Source of the DNA: CAVPLU01 sp964601325
GTDB lineage: Archaea; Thermoproteota; Bathyarchaeia; 40CM-2-53-6
DNA length: 15,918 nt
Direction of reading: 5' to 3'
Assembly (NCBI GenBank): GCA_964601325.1
Contig: CAZRNA010000035.1
Coordinates: 1 to 15,918, forward strand
Positions within the stretch are counted from its first letter, which is position 1. Each line of letters starts with the position of its first letter. Of the stretch, positions 1 to 6,303 are shown piece after piece. The notes beneath the pieces were generated by a model, which did no database searches, was not told the DNA's origin, and saw only the letters and a list, made by a program, of their open reading frames with translations. The position numbers and the translations under genes are program-made.

Positions 1-1
1 G

Positions 2-70
2 GATGTATTGGTTCGTGTGAGATTTCTTGACCCTAAAGTAGAGATCAATGAAGATGTTGAGGTCACATGA
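2..70 (+). CDS. C-terminal end of an unidentified upstream protein (partial)
   Basis: The second forward frame is open from the window edge to a TGA at 68-70 and gives 22 residues, DVLVRVRFLDPKVEINEDVEVT. The alternating hydrophobic/charged pattern looks like the last beta strands of a real protein rather than random translation. The 5' part lies outside the window, so neither length nor function can be stated. No other gene-like frame covers this stretch. Confidence 0.4.
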   Translation, partial: DVLVRVRFLDPKVEINEDVEVT

Positions 71-204
71 CCTAGTACGAGCGAGAGGATCATGTAGTCT
101 CCGAAACTAAGCGGCCATCTGAGCCTTCGCGAACGCTTGAATAGGCTTAAGACACACTTGACATCCTAGCCTGCTAAGTCAACAAAGACAACGAGAGACC
201 GCCC

Positions 205-567
205 ATGACAGAGAACGTATGCGTCGTCTGCGGGAAAGAGATCCCCTACTCGTTCGGCAGACCACGACGTGTCTGTTCTCACGAATGCTATCTGATGTGG
301 AAACGACGACGATACTATCGAACCGAATTCATCAAGCGAACTGTTAGAATATCAAGTGCTGATCTAGAGTTCGAAACAGGAACCTGCGAGTGCGGGTCGG
401 AAAGGCTTGCATGGACGCTGGAAGGCGTCTTCTGCACAAACTGTGGCCTAGAAAGCCGATCCCACCTGCTTGAAACATGGATCCCAGCCGAATTCATACT
501 TACCCCCGCCTGTAGGTGCTCCCACTGCAAGGGCCGAACACCGTACCTACTCTGGCTACACGCATAG
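205..567 (+). CDS. Small cysteine-rich zinc-finger-like protein, unknown function
   Basis: A 120-residue protein with three cysteine clusters. The first is CVVC (C6, C9) paired with CSHEC (C24, C28), the spacing of a treble-clef or zinc-ribbon knuckle. The second is CEC at C61/C63 paired with CTNC at C77/C80, a typical ribbon. A third group (C103, C105, C108) lies near the end and lacks a clear partner pair. A basic stretch (KRRRYYR, about 33-39) follows the first knuckle and could contact nucleic acid. The start is an ATG; no strong Shine-Dalgarno is seen. I do not recognise the family. The two knuckles argue that the frame is coding, but the last 25 residues look less constrained. Function is unknown; nucleic-acid binding is only a guess. 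Confidence 0.6.
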   Translation: MTENVCVVCGKEIPYSFGRPRRVCSHECYLMWKRRRYYRTEFIKRTVRISSADLEFETGTCECGSERLAWTLEGVFCTNCGLESRSHLLETWIPAEFILTPACRCSHCKGRTPYLLWLHA

Positions 568-714
568 GACGCCGAAGGCGACTTTCTGCCCGCTACAGGG
601 AGTACTAATGTACCTTATCTGGGTGCTTTTTGCGGGGCGTAACACCCTACCCGACAGTCATTTCCATATGCTCGAGGCTATATCGGCTCTCAATGAGAAG
701 CGCGAGAGAGCATC

Positions 715-1287
715 ATGAGCGAAGTTACGATCAAGACTCAGAGCGTCTACAGCGGAAGACTTCTGATGTTGCACGTCGACACAGTTAGACTGCCGAATGG
801 CAGAGAAACCACTAAGGAGATCGTGGAACATCCTGGGGCCGTCGCAATTATCCCTATCTTGGAGAACGGGAAACTCCTCGTTGTCGAGCAGTACAGGACC
901 GCTGCCCGCAGACGCATGATGGAGATCCCTGCTGGAACGCTCGAAGCAGGCGAGACCCCTGTTGCATGCGCAAAGAGGGAACTGATTGAGGAAACCGGGT
1001 ATGCGGCAGAGCGTTTCAAGAGACTGTTCTCTTGCTATCTAGCGCCCGGCTACAGCACGGAGAAGATTCACTTCTTCCTTGCGAGCCAACTCGTCCCGAC
1101 GAAGGCGAAGCCAGCTGAGGACGAGTTCATCACTGTCCAAGCCATGTATTTGGACAAGGCATTGAAAGCGGTCGAGCGTGGGAAGATCCAAGATGCCAAA
1201 ACGATCTCCGCACTGTACTATCTGGCGATGCATCAAGACAAACGACGACACCCGTGCAAGGGCCGGCAGCGACGATCTATCGGGTGA
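715..1287 (+). CDS. Nudix hydrolase, ADP-ribose pyrophosphatase type
   Basis: A 190-residue Nudix protein. The full Nudix box GX5EX7REUXEEXGU is present at residues 74-96 (G74, E80, R88, E89, E92, E93, G95), forming the Mg2+-binding catalytic helix. A proline (P111, in the motif PGYSTEKIHFF) lies 16 residues after the box glycine, a marker of ADP-ribose hydrolases, which cleave ADP-ribose to AMP and ribose 5-phosphate. The N-terminal strands (SVYSGRLLMLHVDTVRLPNG) are also typical of this subgroup. The ATG at 715 is the only possible start, because an in-frame TGA lies at 694-696. The gene converges on the PhoU-like gene with an 11-bp overlap at the stop codons. The final 15 residues are basic and probably not part of the fold. 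The class call is firm; exact substrate is inferred from the motif. Confidence 0.9.
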   Translation: MSEVTIKTQSVYSGRLLMLHVDTVRLPNGRETTKEIVEHPGAVAIIPILENGKLLVVEQYRTAARRRMMEIPAGTLEAGETPVACAKRELIEETGYAAERFKRLFSCYLAPGYSTEKIHFFLASQLVPTKAKPAEDEFITVQAMYLDKALKAVERGKIQDAKTISALYYLAMHQDKRRHPCKGRQRRSIG

Positions 1288-2251
1288 CGGCCAAATCGGC
1301 AATGTCGACGTTTATTTCAGACATAGTCTTGAGTGCTGACACAACGGTTGCCAGCCGATCGATCGTCTCAGGCTTCGCATTCACCAGGCCCCGCTCGGCC
1401 GTTCTGATGCTCGTAGCCGCGTCCTTATAGAGACTTGTCGCTTCCTCGGCAAGTGCAAGATTTCGAGTGAAGACTGCCTCAACTGCGTCCTTGTGCATAC
1501 GATTGAGAATACCGCCAGCCTTCTCGATGCTTCGGATCGTACTGTCCATGTCCCTCCCCGTCGCCCGAGTCCATGTACTCTCTGCGATGTCTGTAGCGTA
1601 GTCTGCAAAGTTCTCTACAAAGCTGGCGAGGATCCTGTGATCGAGGCAATCTATGGCGCTCGTGCCAAGCTTCTCAGCGATCGCTGGATCCGTCAGAGCA
1701 GCTCTGACAACACGCACAAGAAGGAAGTACAGTCTGTCAACATCTTCATCGCGCTCGACCACTGTATGCGCTAATCTTGAATCACCATGAACAAACGATG
1801 AGACTGCGTCCTTGTGCATTGAGAGTGTGATCAAGTGAAGCCTCCGTAGAATCCTGTCAGGAAAGAGCAAGGAAGGTTCGATGAGACATTGTATGACCAC
1901 TTTCTTCGTGTCCTCTTCGACAATCTCTAGGCCTACTAGGCTTCGAACGATCTTTCTCACGGTCTCCCTCGTTTCTGAGTGTATGACCTGCTGAGACACG
2001 ATCTCAAACACGTCGTATCCGAGGAGGTACTTTTCCTCGATCTCTCGTCGCAACATAGGGCTCGGCGCCAACGTGACCGTAGCGATTTTCCGTTCCTGCT
2101 CACCATAGGGTTCAGCAAGGATCTTTCCGTCTTTCCGCTCCGTGAAGCTCAGAATGGCACCTTTCTCAAGCTTGTTCCTAACAACCCAGGCTTTGGGAAG
2201 AGTCACGAAGAATGTTCCATCCGACGTTCTTTGGAGCCGACGGAGATCCAA
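1277..2251 (-). CDS. AbrB-PhoU domain protein, phosphate-uptake-type regulator
   Basis: About 324 residues. The N-terminus (DLRRLQRTSDGTFFVTLPKAW) is the AbrB/SpoVT-like swapped-hairpin domain found at the start of archaeal PhoU-like proteins. It is followed by a long all-helical region with two related PhoU repeats; each contains the stretch MHKDAV followed by an acidic helix. Such proteins are thought to link phosphate supply to transporter or gene control in the cytoplasm. The frame stays open to a start at 2485, but the extra 78 residues have no domain character and overlap the divergent polD gene. The TTG at 2251 places the family-typical N-terminus first, so I chose it. No pst phosphate transporter genes are in the window, so the partner is unknown. 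The start is less certain than the family. Confidence 0.85.
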   Translation of the reverse strand: MDLRRLQRTSDGTFFVTLPKAWVVRNKLEKGAILSFTERKDGKILAEPYGEQERKIATVTLAPSPMLRREIEEKYLLGYDVFEIVSQQVIHSETRETVRKIVRSLVGLEIVEEDTKKVVIQCLIEPSLLFPDRILRRLHLITLSMHKDAVSSFVHGDSRLAHTVVERDEDVDRLYFLLVRVVRAALTDPAIAEKLGTSAIDCLDHRILASFVENFADYATDIAESTWTRATGRDMDSTIRSIEKAGGILNRMHKDAVEAVFTRNLALAEEATSLYKDAATSIRTAERGLVNAKPETIDRLATVVSALKTMSEINVDIADLAVTR

Positions 2252-2324
2252 GCCGCCACAACACCAACGACTCGTTCCACGACCATTCAGATTAATGAAG
2301 TGATCATTACAGCCCACCACGCCG

Positions 2325-2332
2325 TTTAAGAT
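2325..2332 (+). promoter_or_regulatory. Possible TATA element for polD small subunit
   Basis: The sequence TTTAAGAT lies about 65 nt before the ATG of the PolD small subunit, in the short divergent gap with the PhoU-like gene. It resembles an archaeal TATA box and would give a leader of roughly 35-40 nt. This is a visual match only. A GAGG at 2382-2385, ten bases before the ATG, could serve as ribosome binding site. Confidence 0.25.
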
Positions 2333-2395
2333 CGTCCAGCGTGATGTAGAGGCCATAGCAGGAGCTTCTGCACTTCGAGCCAAGAGGCCTCCCGT

Positions 2396-3922
2396 ATGCA
2401 GGTCCACGAAGAATTCAGGCGGGTAGTTGAGCGCGTGGTCTCTGCAGGATGGCAACTCAGCACAGACGCCTTCGAACTCGTTCAAGCCTCAGGCACCCGT
2501 CTTGACCAAGACAAGCTAGCTGACGAACTGATTGCCGCCGCAAGGAAGCAGCCTACTGGACAGCGCCTGATTGACCGCAACCTTGTGGAGCAGGTTCTCA
2601 ACCACCTGCTTCCTCCGGCTCAGACGATCCGGATCTCCGAACCCATCAGAGCCGGGGCTCCCGTTGCTGCTCAAATTGAAAGCGAACTAAAGGTGTTGAA
2701 AGATCCCTCGAATGCGTCGATCTTCGGAGGATCGATGCAAGACTTCACGCTCCACTTCCGAGACCGATTTGTGAAGATACGCGAGATCCTACGTAGGAGG
2801 AGCGATGCGAAGGATGCGGGCACAATATCGAACGCTCTCAATGCCCAACAAAATGAGCATGTGAAGTTCATCGCGATGATAATGGAGAAACGCGAACGAG
2901 AAAACAGGCTCTTTCTGACGGTAGATGATCTCGAAGACACCGCACAGGTTCTGGTCCAAACCGACCGTGACCGCCAGCTCTACGAGATGGCTCTGAGGGC
3001 ACCACTGGACCAAGTTGTCTGTATTGAAGCCGTGAAGAGCAGCCGGAGCCTTCTCGTCGCCGAGAGAATCACACTCCCAGACATTCCGGAGCGAAGGCCC
3101 CGAGGAGCCAAGGAGGAGGTCTATGCAGTCCTATTATCAGATGTTCACGTTGGTAGCAAGAAGTTCTTGGAAGATGCTTTCAGGCGCGCCATTCGTTGGC
3201 TAAACGGCGAGGTGGGAAACCCTCAACAGGTGTACGTGGCCCAGCGAACTAAGTACGTGATAGTCGCTGGCGATCTCGTAGACGGAATCGGAGTGTACCC
3301 ACGCCAAGAAGACGAGCTGAGCATCGGCGACATCTACGAGCAGTACCGATTTGCAGCCAAATTCTTTGAGCAGATCCCGGATTATGTCGAGGTTATTGTC
3401 GTTCCTGGCGATCATGACGCGGCAAGGCAGGCCCTTCCCCAACCAGCGATTCCAAAGGAATTTGCTGAGCCCTTGTACGAGGCAAGGCCGATAACTTGGC
3501 TCGGCAATCCAAGTGAAATCGAAATTCACGGAGTACGTTTCTTAGTGCATCATGGCCGAAGTCTGGTTGACCTGTTGACGAGCGCACCCGGCATGAGCTT
3601 CGAGAAACCTGAGAGAGCGATGGAACTTCAGCTGCAGTGCAGACACTTGGTTCCTGAATATGGGAACCGGACATCTATTGCCCCGATGCCGGAGGACCAC
3701 CTGGTGATCGACGAGCCGCCCGACGTATTTCATTCCGGGCACATTCACATTTTCGGCCACGAGCAGTACCGAGGAACACTCATAGTGAACTCAGGTGCAT
3801 GGCAAGCGCAGACAGAATATCAACAGCGAATGGGCCTAGTGCCGACACCTGGCCTGCTCCCCGTAGTGAACCTTCAGACGCTGAAGCTCAGCGTTACCAA
3901 CTTCATGTCTACAGGTGGGTAG
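2396..3922 (+). CDS. polB: DNA polymerase D small subunit (DP1), 3'-5' exonuclease
   Basis: A 508-residue DP1, the proofreading subunit of archaeal replicative PolD. Residues 1-75 form the variable N-terminal helical domain and about 75-235 contain the OB-fold region. From 243 on is the Mre11-like metallophosphoesterase with its metal ligands in order: SDVH (D249, H251), GDLVDG (D293), GDHD (338-341), HHG (H385/H386) and HSGHIH (H446, H449, H451). The conserved ending VNSGAWQ...VPTPGLLPVV is present, so the gene is complete. The usual GNHD motif reads GDHD here. The ATG at 2396 has a GAGG ten bases upstream and yields an N-terminus that fits the family. The partner, the large subunit, lies about 4.8 kb downstream on the same strand rather than adjacent. 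The last 87 bp overlap the convergent DUF99 gene. Confidence 0.95.
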   Translation: MQVHEEFRRVVERVVSAGWQLSTDAFELVQASGTRLDQDKLADELIAAARKQPTGQRLIDRNLVEQVLNHLLPPAQTIRISEPIRAGAPVAAQIESELKVLKDPSNASIFGGSMQDFTLHFRDRFVKIREILRRRSDAKDAGTISNALNAQQNEHVKFIAMIMEKRERENRLFLTVDDLEDTAQVLVQTDRDRQLYEMALRAPLDQVVCIEAVKSSRSLLVAERITLPDIPERRPRGAKEEVYAVLLSDVHVGSKKFLEDAFRRAIRWLNGEVGNPQQVYVAQRTKYVIVAGDLVDGIGVYPRQEDELSIGDIYEQYRFAAKFFEQIPDYVEVIVVPGDHDAARQALPQPAIPKEFAEPLYEARPITWLGNPSEIEIHGVRFLVHHGRSLVDLLTSAPGMSFEKPERAMELQLQCRHLVPEYGNRTSIAPMPEDHLVIDEPPDVFHSGHIHIFGHEQYRGTLIVNSGAWQAQTEYQQRMGLVPTPGLLPVVNLQTLKLSVTNFMSTGG

Positions 3923-4564
3923 CTCACGTCCGGCGAGCGCTAGTCCTTTTGCCATGATACCGGCAACCCGAATCGGCTCAGGAACCCTCGACGTGACGCA
4001 ATAGGCCTGGATGATTCTTCTGGCCTGAGTCGCAGAGATACCGACGGATTCAAAGTAGAGCGGCTGCTCCGAAAGGTTCGGCGCGAACGCGTGAATTCTC
4101 CCGAGTTTGCATATCAACTCCCATCGGGTTTTCCAGTCCGTAAAGTGCTTCTTGAGTGCACGTTTGACGGATGCGTTGTCGGGCTTTTCTCGGGAGATAA
4201 TGATGATGGGAATGCGAAGCGTGTTGTGAAGTCGTTGTGCGTCGACGATGTTGAATCCCGCGAAGGACGCTCCTGAAAGGAAGATTACGGTAGTTCGCGT
4301 TCCTTTGAGTAGCCTGAGGATTACATCAGTTGAGTCGAGTCCGTCGACCTGAACGACCCCCATACGGGCCTCATCGAAGTCAAGTCGGTCGAAGGAGACC
4401 GCAATCAGGGAAGCGCGATTGTTGCGTGATTCGACTATTCCATTGCGTGTTGATGGGCCGTCGTCTATGCCAACAGCTCTAGGTGGTTGCCGTGCGTTTC
4501 TGAAGAGACCTTGGCACCTGACCAAATAGTCGTCCGACGAGGGTATCCTCCGAATAGGTTTCAA
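3836..4564 (-). CDS. DUF99 family protein
   Basis: Up to 242 residues of a DUF99 (UPF0215) protein. Family hallmarks are RAVGIDDGPS (29-38), VDGLDSTDVILRLL in the middle, the SGASFAGFNIVDAQRL segment (about 98-113), IPIIIISREKP and the closing RVPEPIRVAGIMAKGLA. The family is widespread in archaea and has been noted as related to endonuclease V-like folds; its activity is not established. Two starts are possible, both TTG: 4564 (used here) and 4525. There is no ATG or GTG before the conserved domain. Either way the start lies inside the end of orc1, so the two are almost certainly cotranscribed and may be translationally coupled. The last 28 residues overlap the convergent polD small-subunit gene and look unconserved. 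Confidence 0.85.
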   Translation of the reverse strand: MKPIRRIPSSDDYLVRCQGLFRNARQPPRAVGIDDGPSTRNGIVESRNNRASLIAVSFDRLDFDEARMGVVQVDGLDSTDVILRLLKGTRTTVIFLSGASFAGFNIVDAQRLHNTLRIPIIIISREKPDNASVKRALKKHFTDWKTRWELICKLGRIHAFAPNLSEQPLYFESVGISATQARRIIQAYCVTSRVPEPIRVAGIMAKGLALAGRELPTCRHEVGNAELQRLKVHYGEQARCRH

Positions 4565-5729
4565 CTATGACTCTAGGCGACACTCCGAGCCTTATCTTCT
4601 TGGTTCTACCATACCGGCCGAAACTAACGACTCTCGCATTGAGGATTCCCATGACATCAAGCTCATTCACCAGCCCACTGACACGTCGCTGCGTAAGCGG
4701 ATCCAAGCCAGCGACCGAGCAGAGCTCATGGTAGACCTCGTAGATGTCACCGGTGATCACGCCTTCTGGCGCATGATTAGTCGCCAAGTACGCGCAGACC
4801 AACACGACTTTCGAATGCACAGGCAGAGACTTCAAGACTTCAGCGACTCTGTCGTGCTCAATCTTGTGTTGCGCACGTCTCACATGTTCCTCCTCGATCA
4901 CGCGTGCGCCTTCGCGTTCGGCAAGCTCTCCTGCCACACGTAACAGATCCAGAGCTCTCCTAGCATCGCCATGCTCGCCGGCGGCGAGACCTGCGCAGAG
5001 TCGGAGAGGCGGTTCCGACAAGATTCCGTCGGCAAATGCGAGTTTGGCCCTGTCAAGCAGTATGTCATAGAGTTCATTTGCAAGGTACGGCCTGAAGACA
5101 ACTTCCTCTTCACTTAGAGAACTCAGCACTCGTGGGTCAAGGAACTCCTTGAAGTGGAGGTCGTTGGAGACACCAACTATCCCGATCCAACTTTGTCCAA
5201 GCTCCTCATTGATTCTGGTCAACTCGTACAGAAGGGAATCGTCTTGACGACCCTTGACCAAAGCGTCGATCTCATCCAGGACAACTATGAGGGCGATTCT
5301 CTCGGTGTTGAGACCGGTTCTGAATCTGTCAAGGACTTCACCTAATGCCAAACCTGTGAAGGGAATCTCGACTCCGACGCAACGACAGAGATCAGCGAGT
5401 ACTCGATAGTTACTCCCGGCCATACGACAATTGACGTATGAAATTCGAACCGGAGCACCGACATCCTCGGCTTTCTTCTTCAGCCTCTCCAACACGAACT
5501 TTGCAACTATGGTCTTGCCGGTTCCTGTCTTGCCGTAGACGAAGAGATTGGATATCTTGGAACCACTGAGAGCAGGCGCGAGAATGGCGCCGAGTCTTTG
5601 AATGTGTTCTGCACGGTGCGGCAACGTGGTCGGTATGTAATCGTTCCTTAACACTTCTCGGTTGACGAAAAGCTGTCGTCCAGTGAGGAAGTTGTCGAAG
5701 ATGCCTTCAAGAACATCCTCGGATTCCAT
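4479..5729 (-). CDS. cdc6: Orc1/Cdc6 replication initiator
   Basis: A 416-residue archaeal Orc1/Cdc6, the AAA+ ATPase that binds origin recognition boxes and loads the MCM helicase. Numbered from the ATG: Walker A GKTGTGKT at 66-73, Walker B IVVLDEID at 148-155, sensor 1 around N189 (GVSND), and sensor 2 GDARRALDLLR with arginines near 257/258. A C-terminal winged helix follows (about 300-405). The N-terminal segment FVNREVLRNDYIP...LPHR is the classic family opening. An in-frame GTG exists at 5744, but the ATG at 5729 has a GGAG nine bases upstream and matches usual N-termini, so I chose it. The gene overlaps DUF99 at its 3' end. Its upstream side is the ORB-containing region, as expected for an origin-linked initiator, and a degenerate ORB lies in its presumed leader, suggesting self-regulation. 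Confidence 0.95.
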   Translation of the reverse strand: MESEDVLEGIFDNFLTGRQLFVNREVLRNDYIPTTLPHRAEHIQRLGAILAPALSGSKISNLFVYGKTGTGKTIVAKFVLERLKKKAEDVGAPVRISYVNCRMAGSNYRVLADLCRCVGVEIPFTGLALGEVLDRFRTGLNTERIALIVVLDEIDALVKGRQDDSLLYELTRINEELGQSWIGIVGVSNDLHFKEFLDPRVLSSLSEEEVVFRPYLANELYDILLDRAKLAFADGILSEPPLRLCAGLAAGEHGDARRALDLLRVAGELAEREGARVIEEEHVRRAQHKIEHDRVAEVLKSLPVHSKVVLVCAYLATNHAPEGVITGDIYEVYHELCSVAGLDPLTQRRVSGLVNELDVMGILNARVVSFGRYGRTKKIRLGVSPRVIVETYSEDTLVGRLFGQVPRSLQKRTATT

Positions 5730-5734
5730 GTAGA

Positions 5735-5748
5735 ACTTCTCCACTGGT
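5735..5748 (-). promoter_or_regulatory. Weak ORB-core-like dyad at the orc1 start
   Basis: On the minus strand this reads AACCAGTGGAGAAG, carrying CCAGTGGA, the palindromic heart of the archaeal mini-ORB. On the plus strand its CTCCACTGG (5739-5747) equals the first nine bases of ORB2. It also contains the GGAG used as a ribosome binding site, so the match could be chance. Confidence 0.2.
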
Positions 5749-5749
5749 T

Positions 5750-5770
5750 ACCCCTGTGTTTCTACTTGAA
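5750..5770 (-). promoter_or_regulatory. Degenerate origin recognition box (ORB4) in orc1 leader
   Basis: On the minus strand this reads TTCAAGTAGAAACAC followed by AGGGGT. It matches ORB3 at 17 of 21 positions, including the complete G-string and the GAAAC half of the dyad. It lies just before the orc1 start codon, where Orc1 binding could repress its own gene. The left half of the dyad is damaged, so binding should be weaker than at ORB1-3. Confidence 0.5.
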
Positions 5771-5850
5771 CTCGTAATAATCATCCCTGTCGAAGGAATC
5801 AGACTAGTTGCAACAAAAAAACCGAGAAAACTCCGGATATAGGAATTTGT

Positions 5851-5872
5851 TGGAGTGAAATGGGGTCTCCCC
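5851..5872 (+). repeat. ORB-associated element, copy A (TGGAGTGAA plus G/C dyad)
   Basis: TGGAGTGAA is followed by ATGGGGTCTCCCC, whose GGGGTCTCCCC (5862-5872) is a perfect 11-bp palindrome. The same TGGAGTGAA-GGG-TC arrangement occurs inverted next to ORB2 at 6065-6080. Here it sits against the G-string side of ORB1. It is not a normal part of the 21-bp ORB. Confidence 0.5.
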
Positions 5873-5875
5873 GGC

Positions 5876-5896
5876 ACCCCTACGGTTCCGGTGGAA
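5876..5896 (-). promoter_or_regulatory. Origin recognition box ORB1
   Basis: On the minus strand: TTCCACCGGAACCGT followed by AGGGGT. It has the imperfect dyad (TTCC..GGAA) and the G-string of archaeal ORBs. It aligns without gaps to ORB2 and ORB3. It forms the left border of the AT-rich core. Confidence 0.8.
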
Positions 5897-5925
5897 ATAG
5901 TAGTTCCTTGAAGTGTTATGACTTG

Positions 5926-5990
5926 GATGAAAGAAAATTCCTGATGATTTAATAGCCGATTTTTTGGATAAGGAGAGTCGTGCAGATTAT
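5926..5990. other. AT-rich core, candidate duplex unwinding element
   Basis: Between ORB1 and ORB2 lies a stretch that is clearly more AT-rich than the surrounding ~52% GC genes, with runs such as AAAGAAAATTCC, GATTTAATAG and GATTTTTTGGATAA. It is placed where Orc1-induced melting would be expected. A small hairpin (GTAGT, six bases, ACTAC) follows at about 5992-6007. Confidence 0.5.
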
Positions 5991-6041
5991 TGTAGTAGAG
6001 ACACTACGACGTTCTGTCACGCCGCGAAATATCAAAGCTAA

Positions 6042-6062
6042 CTCCACTGGAAAGCGAGGGGT
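6042..6062 (+). promoter_or_regulatory. Origin recognition box ORB2
   Basis: Plus strand: CTCCACTGGAAAGCG followed by AGGGGT. It closely matches the Sulfolobus-type ORB (TCCACTGGAAA plus a G-string). It forms the right border of the AT-rich core, in the opposite orientation to ORB1. Confidence 0.85.
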
Positions 6063-6064
6063 TA

Positions 6065-6080
6065 GGGACCCTTCACTCCA
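6065..6080 (-). repeat. ORB-associated element, copy B
   Basis: On the minus strand TGGAGTGAAGGGTCCC, the inverted counterpart of the element at 5851-5872. On the plus strand it begins three bases after ORB2 and reads GGGACCCTTCACTCCA. Together ORB2 and this element form a composite that mirrors ORB1 and its neighbour. Confidence 0.5.
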
Positions 6081-6180
6081 GTCTGCCATCACGTGTGAAA
6101 GCCATCTCTATACGCGAAGGCTTCGGCACATAGCTGTATTTAAGACGTGAATTTGGGTCACATTCAGTGAACTGGCATAG

Positions 6181-6201
6181 ACCCCTGCGTTTCCGCTGGA
6201 A
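6181..6201 (-). promoter_or_regulatory. Origin recognition box ORB3
   Basis: On the minus strand: TTCCAGCGGAAACGC followed by AGGGGT, the best match here to the 13-bp mini-ORB TTCCAGTGGAAAC (one mismatch) with a full G-string. Nine bases beyond the G-string is TTCACT, at the same spacing as in ORB2. Confidence 0.85.
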
Positions 6202-6211
6202 TACGTCGATT

Positions 6212-6224
6212 TTCCCATGGAAAC
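6212..6224 (+). promoter_or_regulatory. Mini-ORB-like palindrome
   Basis: TTCCCATGGAAAC differs from the archaeal mini-ORB TTCCAGTGGAAAC at two of 13 positions. It lacks a G-string. It lies ten bases from ORB3 and about 80 bases before the winged-helix gene at 6304. Confidence 0.45.
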
Positions 6225-6303
6225 TGCCAATGGTACGAATGAAGCTACGCACAGTCCGACTTATGTGCAGGCACTTCACAGATGTTTGTGAGGGTGTGAC
6301 TCG

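Larger units (their letters stand above)
5745..6303. other. Candidate chromosomal replication origin (oriC)
   Basis: This 559-bp stretch between orc1/cdc6 and a divergent winged-helix gene has no convincing coding frame. It holds three strong and one degenerate 21-bp ORB-like boxes plus a 13-bp mini-ORB-like palindrome, all typical of Orc1-dependent archaeal origins. ORB1 (minus) and ORB2 (plus) flank an AT-rich core at about 5926-5990, and their G-strings point outward. Location next to orc1 and the polD genes matches the origin neighbourhood in several archaea such as Pyrococcus. The call rests on sequence pattern and context; no replication data are available. Confidence 0.85.

Noticed and set aside
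470..718. 82-residue plus-strand frame ending in an ATGA overlap with the Nudix gene
   Set aside because: Overlaps the Cys-rich gene and has no domain character; a shorter version from 608 or 669 could be a leader peptide but nothing in the sequence supports it.
2252..2485. N-terminal extension of the AbrB-PhoU protein
   Set aside because: The extra 78 residues run antisense over the polD small-subunit start and precede the family-typical N-terminus.
5846..5866. Fifth ORB on the plus strand
   Set aside because: It has GGGGT but only a few matches in the dyad part; better explained as the ORB-associated element.
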